A stretch of 64,000 nt of DNA from Streptomyces sp. NBC_01478 (GCF_036227225.1 NZ_CP109444.1:10769501-10833500); one strand, 5' to 3'. Counted from the stretch's first letter, positions 9,051-18,038 are shown. Numbers and translations are program-made. Notes: generated by a model from the sequence alone, not told the origin.

Positions 9051-9068
9051 ATGCGCGTCCGAAGATGA
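9051..9068 (+). other. Five-codon upstream minicistron before rmlA
   Basis: ATG CGC GTC CGA AGA TGA encodes MRVRR. It follows a strong GGGAGG (9041-9046) at ideal spacing and ends 15 bp before the rmlA start. It may set ribosome loading on rmlA, or GGGAGG may be a chance feature. Confidence 0.35.
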
Positions 9069-9083
9069 CGCTAAGGTGAAGCG

Positions 9084-10151
9084 ATGAAGGCTCTCGTTCT
9101 CTCCGGCGGCACTGGATCCCGCCTGAGGCCGATCACACACACATCGGCAAAACAGCTCGTCCCGGTGGCCAACAAGGCCGTCCTTTTCTACGGGCTCGAA
9201 TCACTCGCCGACGCGGGCATCACCGAGGTCGGCATCATCGTCGGTGACACCGCGGCGGAGATCGAGGAGGCGGTGGGCGACGGGTCGAAGTTCGGCCTGA
9301 AGGTCACCTACATCCCGCAGGACCAGCCCCTCGGACTGGCCCACGCCGTGCTGATCGCGCGCGAGTACCTCGGCGACGACGACTTCGTGATGTACCTCGG
9401 TGACAACTTCATCGTCGGCGGCATCACCGGCCTCGTCGAGGGCTTTCAGGCCAACAAGCCCGACGCGCAGATCCTCCTCACCCACGTGCCCGACCCGCGC
9501 TCCTTCGGCGTCGCCGAACTCAGCGAGTCCGGCCAGGTCATCGGCCTGGAGGAGAAGCCGAAGCACCCCAAGAGCGACCTCGCTCTGGTCGGTGTCTACC
9601 TCTTCACGCCCGCCATCCACGACGCCGTGCGCGCCATCAAGCCGTCCTGGCGCGGCGAGCTGGAGATCACCCACGCCATCCAGCAGTTGATCGACGACGG
9701 CGCCGACGTGCGCTCCTCGGTCATCCACGGCTACTGGAAGGACACGGGCAACGTCGTCGACATGCTCGAGGTCAACCGGACCGTCCTGGAGAGCATGGAC
9801 CGCCGCATCGACGGCGAGGTCGACGACGCCTCCGAGACCATCGGCCGCGTGGTGATCGAGGAAGGCGCGCGCATCGAGCGTTCGCGCATCGTCGGACCCG
9901 TCGTCATCGGGGCCGGAACCGTGGTGAGCGACTCCTACATCGGGCCGTTCACCTCGGTCGCGGAGAACTGCCGGATCACCGACAGTGAGCTGGAGTTCTC
10001 CATAGTGCTGCAGGACTCGTCCATCGCCGGGGTGGGCCGGATCGAGTCCTCGCTCATCGGCAAGCACGTCGAAGTGACCCCCGCTCCGGGGGTACCCAGC
10101 GCCCACCGCCTCGTTCTCGGAGACCACAGCAAGGTGCAGATCCGTTCATGA
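9084..10151 (+). CDS. rmlA: Glucose-1-phosphate thymidylyltransferase, long form
   Basis: 355 residues. It makes dTDP-glucose from dTTP and glucose 1-phosphate, the first step of dTDP-L-rhamnose and other deoxysugars. The N-terminus has the nucleotidyltransferase signature LSGGTGSRLRPITHTSAKQL; MYLGDNFI and EEKPKHPKSDLALVGVYLF follow in the catalytic domain. About 100 C-terminal residues form a hexapeptide-repeat left-handed helix (VVIEEGARIERSRIVGPVVI), as in the longer StrD-like enzymes. The start follows AAGGTGAAGCG. The stop overlaps the rmlB start as ATGA, so the genes form one operon. Confidence 0.95.
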   Translation: MKALVLSGGTGSRLRPITHTSAKQLVPVANKAVLFYGLESLADAGITEVGIIVGDTAAEIEEAVGDGSKFGLKVTYIPQDQPLGLAHAVLIAREYLGDDDFVMYLGDNFIVGGITGLVEGFQANKPDAQILLTHVPDPRSFGVAELSESGQVIGLEEKPKHPKSDLALVGVYLFTPAIHDAVRAIKPSWRGELEITHAIQQLIDDGADVRSSVIHGYWKDTGNVVDMLEVNRTVLESMDRRIDGEVDDASETIGRVVIEEGARIERSRIVGPVVIGAGTVVSDSYIGPFTSVAENCRITDSELEFSIVLQDSSIAGVGRIESSLIGKHVEVTPAPGVPSAHRLVLGDHSKVQIRS

Positions 10152-11119
10152 ATCTCCTCGTCACCGGCGCCGCCGGCTTCATCGGTTCCACGTACGCCCG
10201 CATGCTCCTCGCCTCGGACGCGCCCGACGCGCCCCGCATCACGGTGCTGGACAAGCTCACGTACGCCGGCACGCTCGACAACCTCGAAATAGGCCACCCG
10301 CGCCTCGAGTTCGTCCAGGGCGACATCTGCGACGCCGAACTGGTCGACAAGCTGATGGCCGAGGCCGACCAGGTCGTCCACTTCGCCGCCGAGTCCCACG
10401 TGGACCGCTCGATCGACGGCGCCGGCGACTTCGTCCGCACCAACGTGGTGGGCACCCAGGTCCTGCTCGACGCGGCCCTGCGCTACAGCGTGCCGTTCGT
10501 GCACGTCTCCACCGACGAGGTCTACGGCTCCATCGACGAGGGCTCCTGGCCCGAGACCCACCCGCTCGCGCCGAACTCGCCGTACTCCGCGTCGAAGGCC
10601 TCCTCCGACCTGCTCGCCCTGGCCTACCACCGCACCCACGGCCTTGACGTGCGCGTCACCCGCTGCTCGAACAACTACGGGCCGCACCAGTTCCCCGAGA
10701 AGGTCATCCCGCTGTTCGTCAGCAACCTCCTCGACGGCAAGAAGGTCCCGCTCTACGGCGAGGGCCTCAACGTCCGCGACTGGCTGCACGTCGAGGACCA
10801 CTGCCAGGGCATCGAGCTCGTGCGCACCAAGGGCCGGGCCGGCGAGGTCTACAACATCGGCGGCGGCACGGAGCTCAGCAACAAGGAGCTCACCGGCCTC
10901 CTCCTCGAGGCCTGCGGCGCGGACTGGGACCGGGTCGAGCGCGTCGAGGACCGCAAGGGCCACGACCTGCGCTACTCCGTCGACTGGTCCAAGATCCACG
11001 ACGAGCTCGGCTACCAGCCGCGGCACGACTTCGCGAGCGGCCTGGCCGACACCGTCGCCTGGTACCGCGACAACCGTGCCTGGTGGGAACCCCTCAAGGC
11101 ACGGGTGGAGCGCGGCTGA
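10148..11119 (+). CDS. rmlB: dTDP-glucose 4,6-dehydratase
   Basis: 323 residues of the extended short-chain dehydrogenase type. The NAD-binding motif TGAAGFIGS is at the N-terminus. VSTDEVYG contains the Thr-Asp-Glu active site and SPYSASKASSD the Tyr-x-x-x-Lys pair. It converts dTDP-glucose to dTDP-4-keto-6-deoxyglucose. It overlaps rmlA by four bases and rmlD by one, which indicates translational coupling. Confidence 0.96.
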   Translation: MNLLVTGAAGFIGSTYARMLLASDAPDAPRITVLDKLTYAGTLDNLEIGHPRLEFVQGDICDAELVDKLMAEADQVVHFAAESHVDRSIDGAGDFVRTNVVGTQVLLDAALRYSVPFVHVSTDEVYGSIDEGSWPETHPLAPNSPYSASKASSDLLALAYHRTHGLDVRVTRCSNNYGPHQFPEKVIPLFVSNLLDGKKVPLYGEGLNVRDWLHVEDHCQGIELVRTKGRAGEVYNIGGGTELSNKELTGLLLEACGADWDRVERVEDRKGHDLRYSVDWSKIHDELGYQPRHDFASGLADTVAWYRDNRAWWEPLKARVERG

Positions 11120-12000
11120 TGAAGTGGCTGGTCACCGGAGCCGGCGGGATGCTCGGCCACGACGTACTGGAGGAACTCGCCCGTCGCGGTGAGCAGTTCG
11201 TCGGACTCGACCGCGCCGCCCTGGACATCACCGACCCCGCGTCGGTGGACCGGGCGTTCGCGGCACACCACCCCGACGTGGTGGTGAACTGCGCGGCGTA
11301 CACCGCCGTCGACGACGCCGAGACCGACGAGGAGCGGGCCCTTCTCATCAACGGCGAGGGCCCCCGGATCCTCGCCCGCGCCTGCGCCGCCTCCGGCGCG
11401 CGCCTGGTCCACGTCTCCACGGACTACGTCTTCGACGGCGAGGCCCGCAGCACGCCGTACCCGGAGAACCACCCCACCGCCCCGCGCACCGCGTACGGCC
11501 GGACCAAACTCGTGGGCGAGCAGGCCGTGTTGGCCGAACTGCCCGGTGCGAGCGCCGTCGTGCGCACGGCTTGGCTGTACGGAGCCTGTGGGGGTAACTT
11601 CGTCCGCACGATGATCGAGCTGGAGGCACGTCGCGACACTCTCGACGTCGTCGACGACCAGCGCGGTCAGCCGACCTGGACCGCCGACGTCGCCGTGCGG
11701 ATCGCCGATCTCGGTGAACGCATCGGTCAAGTCGAAGGCGCGCACGGAGTGTTCCACGCGACCAGCTCCGGTGAGACCAGTTGGCACGGTCTCGCACAGG
11801 AGGTGTTCCGGCTCCTCGACGCCGACCCGGAACGCGTGCGTCCCACCACGAGCGCGGCCTTCGTCCGTCCGGCGCCCCGCCCCGCCTACAGCGCCCTCGG
11901 GCACGAGCGGTGGCGGGAGGTCGGCCTGGAACCGCCTAGGGACTGGCGGTCCGCCCTGCACGAAGCACTTCCTCACATCCGCAAGGAGATTTCTTCGTGA
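11119..12000 (+). CDS. rmlD: dTDP-4-dehydrorhamnose reductase
   Basis: 293 residues starting at the ATG within TGATG, which overlaps the rmlB stop. An NADPH motif TGAGGMLG, the segment VSTDYVFDG and the YGRTK catalytic Tyr/Lys pair identify it as an RmlD reductase. It makes dTDP-L-rhamnose in the last step. Its final codons overlap the next gene (GTGA). Confidence 0.95.
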   Translation: MKWLVTGAGGMLGHDVLEELARRGEQFVGLDRAALDITDPASVDRAFAAHHPDVVVNCAAYTAVDDAETDEERALLINGEGPRILARACAASGARLVHVSTDYVFDGEARSTPYPENHPTAPRTAYGRTKLVGEQAVLAELPGASAVVRTAWLYGACGGNFVRTMIELEARRDTLDVVDDQRGQPTWTADVAVRIADLGERIGQVEGAHGVFHATSSGETSWHGLAQEVFRLLDADPERVRPTTSAAFVRPAPRPAYSALGHERWREVGLEPPRDWRSALHEALPHIRKEISS

Positions 12001-12800
12001 AACGTCATGAGTTCCTGCGGGGGCTCCACAAGTCAACCGCGAACCGCAACTACCTGGAGATCGGCGTCAACGACGGCCGCAGCCTGACGCTCTCCCGGGT
12101 GCCCAGCGTTGCGATCGATCCCGCGTTCAAGGTGGTCACGGAGATCCGCTGTGACGTCCACCTGGCCAAGGCGACCAGTGACGACTTCTTCGCCCGGGAC
12201 AACCCGCTGGTGCACCTGCGCGGCGGCCGTCACCCGCTGCGTCAACTGGCCCGCAACCGGAGCCCGTTGGGCTGGTGGAAGACCACCACGCTGGACCTGT
12301 CGTTCATCGACGGCATGCACCTGTTCGAGTACGCGCTGCGCGACTTCATCAACGTGGAGAAGCACTCGGACTGGGCCAGCGTCATCGTCTTCGACGACAT
12401 GCTGCCGCGCAGCATCGACGAGGCCGCCCGGGACCGGCACACCGACGCCTGGACCGGCGACGTCTACAAGCTGGTCGAGATCCTCGCCCGCTACCGTCCG
12501 GACCTGGTGACGGTCCTGGTCGACACCCAGCCCACGGGTCAGCTCGTGGTCTTCGGCGCCGACCCGACCAGCACGGTCCTCCAGGACAAGTACGACGAGA
12601 TCATCGCCGAGTTCGAGGTCCCGGACCCGCAGAAGGTGCCCGAGGCGATCCTGGAGCGCACCACCGCGGTGAAGCCCGAGGCGCTGCTGGGTGCCGGCTT
12701 CTGGGGCCCCCTCGCCAAAGCCCGTGACCGCGGGACCAAGCGGTCCCGCGGCTGGGAGCCCCTGCGCCGCTCGGTGGAGCAGCTCAGCGTCAGTCGCTGA
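11997..12800 (+). CDS. Class I SAM-dependent methyltransferase-like protein
   Basis: 267 residues from a GTG overlapping the rmlD stop by four bases. The N-terminus has a motif I-like segment (NYLEIGVNDGRSLTLS), and LDLSFIDGMHLFEYALRDF matches the Methyltransf_24 type, with a later acidic IVFDDMLPRS. It may methylate a sugar or glycan made from dTDP-rhamnose, but the substrate is unknown. It is the last gene of the rml operon. Its 3' end overlaps the 3' end of rmlC on the opposite strand by 11 bp. Confidence 0.7.
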   Translation: MKRHEFLRGLHKSTANRNYLEIGVNDGRSLTLSRVPSVAIDPAFKVVTEIRCDVHLAKATSDDFFARDNPLVHLRGGRHPLRQLARNRSPLGWWKTTTLDLSFIDGMHLFEYALRDFINVEKHSDWASVIVFDDMLPRSIDEAARDRHTDAWTGDVYKLVEILARYRPDLVTVLVDTQPTGQLVVFGADPTSTVLQDKYDEIIAEFEVPDPQKVPEAILERTTAVKPEALLGAGFWGPLAKARDRGTKRSRGWEPLRRSVEQLSVSR

Positions 12801-13398
12801 TCTGCCCACCGCGCAGTCGCTCGTAGTAGGCGGAGCAGTCCGCGTAGGACGGAAGAAGTCCTGACTGCTCCGCCTCTGCCAATGTGGGCGCCTCGGCGTC
12901 CTTCTCCGACAGCACCGGCTCGAAGCCCTCGGGCCAGGCGATGCCCAGCGCGGGGTCGAGCGGGTTGATCCCGTGCTCACGTCCGGGCGAGTAACCCGTC
13001 GAGCACAGGTACACCACCGTCGCGTCGTCGCTGAGCGCCATGAACGCGTGCCCCAGCCCCTCCGCGAGGAACACGGCGTGGTGGGTGTCGTCGTCCAGCC
13101 GTACGGCCTCCCACTGACCGAACGTGGGAGAGCCGACGCGGATGTCCACGATCACGTCGAGGACCGCGCCGCGCACGCACTTCACGTACTTGGCCTGGCT
13201 CGGCGGCACATCGGAGAAGTGCACACCGCGCACCACACCGCGCCGCGAGACCGAGCAGTTGGCCTGCGCCAGCTCCAGGTCGTACCCGGTGGCCTCGCGG
13301 AACTCCGCACCGCGGTACCACTCGTGGAAACTGCCGCGGTCGTCAGGGAAGACCTTGGGTTCCAGGACCCAGGCGCCTTCAATTCCCAGTGCTCGCAC
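12790..13398 (-). CDS. rmlC: dTDP-4-dehydrorhamnose 3,5-epimerase
   Basis: 202 residues of cupin fold. The family motifs are FPDDRGSFHEWY near residue 20, the catalytic His in RGVHFSD, KYVKCVRGAVLDVIVDIR, and CSTGYSPGREHGINPLDP in the active-site lid. It inverts C3 and C5 between the RmlB and RmlD steps, so with the facing operon it completes dTDP-L-rhamnose synthesis. It reads leftward, downstream of the glycosyltransferase's neighbour repeat and convergent with the other rml genes. A GTG start follows GGACGGAAGAAC. Confidence 0.93.
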   Translation of the reverse strand: MRALGIEGAWVLEPKVFPDDRGSFHEWYRGAEFREATGYDLELAQANCSVSRRGVVRGVHFSDVPPSQAKYVKCVRGAVLDVIVDIRVGSPTFGQWEAVRLDDDTHHAVFLAEGLGHAFMALSDDATVVYLCSTGYSPGREHGINPLDPALGIAWPEGFEPVLSEKDAEAPTLAEAEQSGLLPSYADCSAYYERLRGGQISD

Positions 13399-13420
13399 GT
13401 TCTTCCGTCCTCCATGACTT

Positions 13421-13470
13421 GCTCGGGTACCGCGTCCCGCTCGGGTACCGCGTCCCGCTCGGGTACCGCT
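13421..13470. repeat. 18-bp tandem repeat upstream of rmlC
   Basis: Two full and one partial copies of GCTCGGGTACCGCGTCCC, beginning at 13421, 13439 and 13457. They fill the gap between the end of the glycosyltransferase gene and the rmlC start, so they lie in the leader or promoter of rmlC. Confidence 0.9.
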
Positions 13471-13475
13471 ACTTG

Positions 13476-15440
13476 CTACTTGTTCAGGGCGCGCTTCAGC
13501 TTGCGCGCCACCCGGCGGGCCAGCCCGGGCTTGGGCTTGGCGGCCACCGGCTTCGGCGCCGGCTTGGGCTCGGCGGGCTTGGGCGCCGGCAGCGCCTCCA
13601 CGCGGACACCGGCGGCGTCACCGGCCAGCCGTACCGGCAGCGCCAGGAAACGCTGGCCGGTGGCGGCCGGGGCCAGGCACACCGACGCGTTCCACGCCAG
13701 GTCCTTCAGCTCGGCGGCGGGCACCTCGGCGGCCAGCCGGACGCCGGAGGACTCGGGGGAGACCACGCCGGGCACGTCCAGCGTCGTACCGGACGACTTG
13801 TGGGTCAGGCGCAGCAGTACGTCCGTGGTGGCGGCGACGTAGAAGGGGAGCAGGACGCCGACGCGGGCGCCGGTGACCGTGAAGTCCTCGGGCTTGAGGT
13901 CGGCGAGGCCGAGGCGCTTGCTCGCCTTGTCGATGTCCAGCGAGAAGTTGCCGTGCGGCTCCGTGTAGTACGGGAGCATCACCTGGCCGGCGACGACACC
14001 GGCGTGCCCGGCGTTCTCCCCGTGCTGCGGGACCGGGCCGAGGCGGCACTCCTTGTTCCAGGAGCCGATCACGACGCGGACGTAGGTGTCCCAGAGGCCG
14101 GCGCCCAGCGGAGTGCCGGCGGCCGCGGTGGCGGGGTCGATCGTGGCCGTGGCGTGCAGCACCAGGCGGACGCCGTCGCCGTCGGCGATCGTCTCGTGCG
14201 AGATCTGCACGGGCTGGAAGTGCGAGGCGGCGCTGGTGCGTTCGCGGACGACGAGGTCGGCCGTCGCCTTCTTGAAGTTGGCGGTGGCGTCGGCCGTGAG
14301 CATGGCGGTCGCCTCGGCGAGGGTCTTCGGCTCCGGGTGCTTGGGGGCCGGGGCGCCCTCGGCCTCGTAGATCGCCGGCTTGTCGTCGACGACGAACTCG
14401 GCCCGGTAGTGGACCAGCAGTTGGCCGTCCCGCCACTCGATCTCGCCCGGGACCGCCGTCGGCTTGAGGGCGGCCTCCCACTCGGCGAGCTCGACGAGGT
14501 CGTCGTAGCGGTCGGCGGCGGCGAGGGCGGCGACGACCCGCAGGCGCGGGCCGAGACCGGCCGCGACGCCGGGGCCGAAGCGCTCGGTCATGACACCGCG
14601 GATCTCCTTGAGGAGTTCGCGGCGGTAGTCGTCGGGGGCCTTGAGGAGCCGGCCGCCGCCGAGGCGCTCCATCATCTCCACGCGCAGCCAGCGGCGGTAG
14701 ATCTTGTCGCGGGCCGGACCCGGCTCGGTGTACTTCTCGACGACGTCGAGGGCCTCGCGCAGGTTCTTGAAGTAGCCGACCGGGTCGAAGCGCTGGAAGC
14801 CGGCGTTCGAGGCGTCCTCACGCTTGATGTGGTAGTAGCAGACGTAGTCGCTGAGCACGGCGACGTTGTCCGCGGCGAGGTAGGCCTCCGTCACGAAGAC
14901 GTGGTCCTCCAGGCGGCGACGCCCCTCCGGGAACCGTAGGTTGATGCGGTCGAGGAACGCGCGGCGGAGCATCTTGTGCGGGGTGAGGCTGTCCATCAGC
15001 GGCGCGGTCTCGACCGACGCGTGCGGGTAGTTCTTGCGGAACAGCTCCACGGGTACGGCGCGGCCCTTGCCGGCCATCTTGCCGACGATGACATCGGCGC
15101 CGTTGGCCACGCCGTACTCGTACATCCGCTCCAGGGCCTCGTCACCGAGGTAGTCGTCGTTGTCGACGAACATGACGAACTCGCCCTGGGACGCGGCGAT
15201 GCCGACGTTGCGGGGCTTGCCCGACCAGCCCGAGGCCTCCTGGTGGATGACCCGGATGTGGGGGTGCTCGGCGGCGATCTCGTCGAGCCGCGCGGGTGTG
15301 CCGTCCGTCGAGCCGTCGTTGACGAAGATCGCCTCGTACTCGTCGTTAGGCAGGGACTGCCTGAGGAGAGAGGAGATGCAATCCTCGATATAGGGCCCTG
15401 GGTTGTACACAGGGACGACGACACTGACCTTGACCGACAT
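13476..15440 (-). CDS. GT-A (family 2) glycosyltransferase, wall-polymer type
   Basis: 654 residues. The first roughly 220 form a GT-A domain: VSVVVPVYNPGPYIEDCISS, FVNDGSTDGT, SGWSGKPRNVGIAASQG and the metal-binding MFVDNDDYLG. The SGxxGxPRNxG segment resembles the TarS/TarP wall-teichoic-acid transferases and related polymer enzymes. The remaining 430 residues are beta-rich and resemble the C-terminal modules of that group. The tail is basic and rich in Pro, Lys and Ala (from about 625). No membrane segment is visible. Next to rhamnose genes, it probably decorates a cell-wall polymer; donor and acceptor are inferred. Confidence 0.85.
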   Translation of the reverse strand: MSVKVSVVVPVYNPGPYIEDCISSLLRQSLPNDEYEAIFVNDGSTDGTPARLDEIAAEHPHIRVIHQEASGWSGKPRNVGIAASQGEFVMFVDNDDYLGDEALERMYEYGVANGADVIVGKMAGKGRAVPVELFRKNYPHASVETAPLMDSLTPHKMLRRAFLDRINLRFPEGRRRLEDHVFVTEAYLAADNVAVLSDYVCYYHIKREDASNAGFQRFDPVGYFKNLREALDVVEKYTEPGPARDKIYRRWLRVEMMERLGGGRLLKAPDDYRRELLKEIRGVMTERFGPGVAAGLGPRLRVVAALAAADRYDDLVELAEWEAALKPTAVPGEIEWRDGQLLVHYRAEFVVDDKPAIYEAEGAPAPKHPEPKTLAEATAMLTADATANFKKATADLVVRERTSAASHFQPVQISHETIADGDGVRLVLHATATIDPATAAAGTPLGAGLWDTYVRVVIGSWNKECRLGPVPQHGENAGHAGVVAGQVMLPYYTEPHGNFSLDIDKASKRLGLADLKPEDFTVTGARVGVLLPFYVAATTDVLLRLTHKSSGTTLDVPGVVSPESSGVRLAAEVPAAELKDLAWNASVCLAPAATGQRFLALPVRLAGDAAGVRVEALPAPKPAEPKPAPKPVAAKPKPGLARRVARKLKRALNK

Positions 15441-15576
15441 CCGGCTTCTGGCCCCCTTGTTTGTGGTGCGCGTTGCCCGATGCGGAACGGCGCGGTGGGC
15501 TGATGCTAACCCGGTCGGTCTGGATGCCGCCCATTGGGCCGGTGTTGGGCAACGGTTAACCCGCAGTAGACCGATG

Positions 15577-16170
15577 TCAGCTCACGTCGTGGGTCTTGGC
15601 CAGAAGTTCCAGGACCTCGGCGGACGTGCCCGTCTCGCCAAGACGCGGGAAGATCCGCCCGATGCTGTGGGCGTGCGACACCGCGTCCAGATCGCTCATC
15701 GCGTCCGTGGCGAGGGTCACGTGGTAGCCGTGCTCGTGGGCCGCGCGGGCGGTGGACTCGACGCCGATGCTGGTGGCGATGCCGGTCAGCACGATCTGTG
15801 TGACACCGCGCCGGCGCAGTTGTACGTCGAGGTCGGTGCCGTGGAAGGCACCCCAGTTGCGCTTGATCACCTGGATGTCGCCGGGGTGCCCGGCCAGTTC
15901 GTCGACGATGACGTCCCAGCCCTCGGGGCGGGTCGCGCCGCCGCCGCGCTGCTGCTCGGTACGGCCGGGCACCGCGTCCGCGCCGTCGGCGGCGAAGGTG
16001 ACCCGGACCAGGACCACGGGAAGCCGGGCGGCCCGGAAGGCGTCGGCGAGTCCGACGGTACGGGCGACGACCTCGGGCCCGCTGTACGGCTGGGTCGGGG
16101 CGCCGACGATGCCGCCCTGGAGGTCGATCACGACGAGGGCGGTACGCGGGTCGAGGGTGGTGAGTGCCAT
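15577..16170 (-). CDS. Isochorismatase-fold hydrolase lacking the catalytic Cys
   Basis: 197 residues with the cysteine-hydrolase fold. Asp is present in ALVVIDLQGG and Lys in VIKRNWGAF. At the nucleophile position the sequence reads GIATSIGVESTARAA, where most nitrilase-like hydrolases have Cys before VEST. Loss of this Cys is normal in true isochorismatases such as PhzD, so the protein may cleave a vinyl ether rather than an amide. It follows the MFS gene by 12 bp in a marR-MFS-hydrolase operon and may modify the exported compound. Confidence 0.82.
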   Translation of the reverse strand: MALTTLDPRTALVVIDLQGGIVGAPTQPYSGPEVVARTVGLADAFRAARLPVVLVRVTFAADGADAVPGRTEQQRGGGATRPEGWDVIVDELAGHPGDIQVIKRNWGAFHGTDLDVQLRRRGVTQIVLTGIATSIGVESTARAAHEHGYHVTLATDAMSDLDAVSHAHSIGRIFPRLGETGTSAEVLELLAKTHDVS

Positions 16171-16182
16171 GGGGCGGGCCTT

Positions 16183-17580
16183 TCAGGAGGTTCGGGGGGT
16201 GAGGGTCCGCAGTGAACGGTCGGGCAGGGTGATCGCCAGGAGCAGCGCCGACCCGACGGCCATGAACAGGGCCAGGCCGTGCAGTCCCGGGGTGTCGGCG
16301 CGGTGCGGGAAGAAGGCCGCGGTGGCCGCGGAGGCGGCGAGTGCGCCGAGGTACATGAAGGTGCGCAGCAGTCCGGCGGCGGACGCGATGCGCGCGGGCT
16401 CGGCCTGCCGGTACAGGGCGTTCTGCCCGGCCAGCCCGAGCAGGCCCTGCGGTATGCCGAGCACCGCGCCGACGGCGAGCAGCAGCCAGACCGGGCTGCC
16501 GGAGCCGACCAGCAACAGCCCGGCGCAGCCGGCGATCTGGACCGCGCTGCCGACGAGCAGCTTGGCGCGGATCGCCTCGCGGCGCCCGGTGAGGGTGGAG
16601 ACGCAGAGGGCGGTCACCGACAGCGGGAGCAGGACGAGCCCGGCGGCGGAGGCGTGCAGCCCGCGCCCCTCCTCCAGCCACTGCGTGTAGCCGTAGAGGA
16701 AGGCGTACGACGTGGTGTAGCCGAGGAACTGGCGGAGGTACGTGGTCACCAGGGGAAGGTTGCCGCCGAGGACCCGCAGGTCGACGAAGGGTTCGGGGAC
16801 GCGGAGTTCCCGTCGCGCGAAGGCGGTGGCCGCGACGGCGCTGAGGACCGGGAGGTACCACTCGGAGAGCCTGGGGGCGGTCAGGAACATCATCAGCGAG
16901 ACCAGCATGACGGCGAACAGGAGCATGCCGGGCGGGTCGACCTCGCGTCGGGTGCCCGCCGTGTCCTTGCTCGTCCGCGGCAGCCGGAGCACGCCGAGGA
17001 CCAGACAGGCAAGGGAGAGGGGCACGTTGACGGTGAAGATCGCGCGCCAGCCGCCGACGCCGATCAGGAAGCCGCCCAGCGTGGGTCCGATCACCGACAC
17101 CGTCTGCGCGGAGACCGCCAGCGCGGTGAGGACACCGGCCGGACTGTCCTGGCCGGTGCGTTCGGCCTCGCTGCGGGTCAGTTGCATCGCGGCCGGGTAG
17201 GCGGCCGAGGTGCCGAACCCGAGCAGGACGCGGGCGGCGATCAGGACACCGAGCGACGGCGCGAGGGCGCCCAGGAGTCCGGCGATGCCGACCAGGGCCG
17301 TACCGATGAGATAGAGGCGGCGCGGTCCGTACATGTCGACGAGCCGCCCGATGACCGGCTGCCCCACGGCCGTGGCGAGATACAGCGCCGAGACCAGCCA
17401 CACCGTCTCCGAGGGCGGGGCCCCGAAGGCGATGCCGATGGGCACGAGGGCCACGGCGATCATCGAGGAGTTGATCGGGTTCAGTACGGAACCGAGGACC
17501 ATCGGCGCGATCAGCCGCCGGTCGAAACCGGCCGGTGCGGGACGCGCGGTCCGTGCCGGCCGGCCGAGCTTCGGTATCAC
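16183..17580 (-). CDS. MFS drug-type exporter (DHA2-like)
   Basis: 465 residues from GTG 17580, which overlaps the marR stop. About 12-14 membrane segments are visible. MFS motif A appears as GQPVIGRLVDMYGPRRLY, and motif C-like LGGFLIGVGGWRAIFTVNVP follows, as in EmrB/DHA2 proton antiporters. Coupling to a MarR gene and a large operator suggests export of a compound that also relieves MarR repression. The substrate is unknown. Confidence 0.88.
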   Translation of the reverse strand: MIPKLGRPARTARPAPAGFDRRLIAPMVLGSVLNPINSSMIAVALVPIGIAFGAPPSETVWLVSALYLATAVGQPVIGRLVDMYGPRRLYLIGTALVGIAGLLGALAPSLGVLIAARVLLGFGTSAAYPAAMQLTRSEAERTGQDSPAGVLTALAVSAQTVSVIGPTLGGFLIGVGGWRAIFTVNVPLSLACLVLGVLRLPRTSKDTAGTRREVDPPGMLLFAVMLVSLMMFLTAPRLSEWYLPVLSAVAATAFARRELRVPEPFVDLRVLGGNLPLVTTYLRQFLGYTTSYAFLYGYTQWLEEGRGLHASAAGLVLLPLSVTALCVSTLTGRREAIRAKLLVGSAVQIAGCAGLLLVGSGSPVWLLLAVGAVLGIPQGLLGLAGQNALYRQAEPARIASAAGLLRTFMYLGALAASAATAAFFPHRADTPGLHGLALFMAVGSALLLAITLPDRSLRTLTPRTS

Positions 17581-18038
17581 TGCTCGGAAAGCCGTTCCAT
17601 CAACGCCAGTGCGTCGAGGATCGTCCGTCGTTCCCGCTCGGTGTACCGGTCCTCGAAGGCGCGGGCGAGCCACTCCTCGCGGACCTGACGGTTGTCCTCG
17701 ATCCGCTCGCGGCCGGTTTCGGTGAGTGTGACGAGCTGTCTACGGCCGTCCTCGGGATCGGGGCTGCGGCGGATGAGGCCGTGCTGGTCGAGGGCGGCGA
17801 GGGTGGCGGCCATCGACTGCGGCCGGACCCCCTCGGCGGACGCCAGTGCGCTGGCCGTGGCCGCGCCGTGCTTGCCGACGAGCGTGAGCGCCGACTCCTG
17901 CGAGGGCGTCAGATCCTCGTCCGTCGCCACCTCGCGGATCCGGCGGCGCAGCCGGCTGAACACCACCCGCAGATCGCGTGCGGAGCAGGCGGCGGAGTCG
18001 GAGATGCCCGCGGGAGTCTCGGTCGGTTGGTGATCCAC
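17577..18038 (-). CDS. MarR-family regulator
   Basis: 153 residues with a winged-helix core: LTPSQESALTLVGKHGAATASALA, recognition helix RPQSMAATLAALDQHGLI and wing RSPDPEDGRRQLVTLT. It heads the operon with the MFS and hydrolase genes. The inverted repeat at 18057-18098 begins 19 bp upstream of its start and is the likely binding site, giving autoregulation. Confidence 0.92.
   Translation of the reverse strand: MDHQPTETPAGISDSAACSARDLRVVFSRLRRRIREVATDEDLTPSQESALTLVGKHGAATASALASAEGVRPQSMAATLAALDQHGLIRRSPDPEDGRRQLVTLTETGRERIEDNRQVREEWLARAFEDRYTERERRTILDALALMERLSEQ

Noticed and set aside
13421..13470. CRISPR-like array
   Set aside because: Repeat units are 18 bp and directly contiguous with no spacers.
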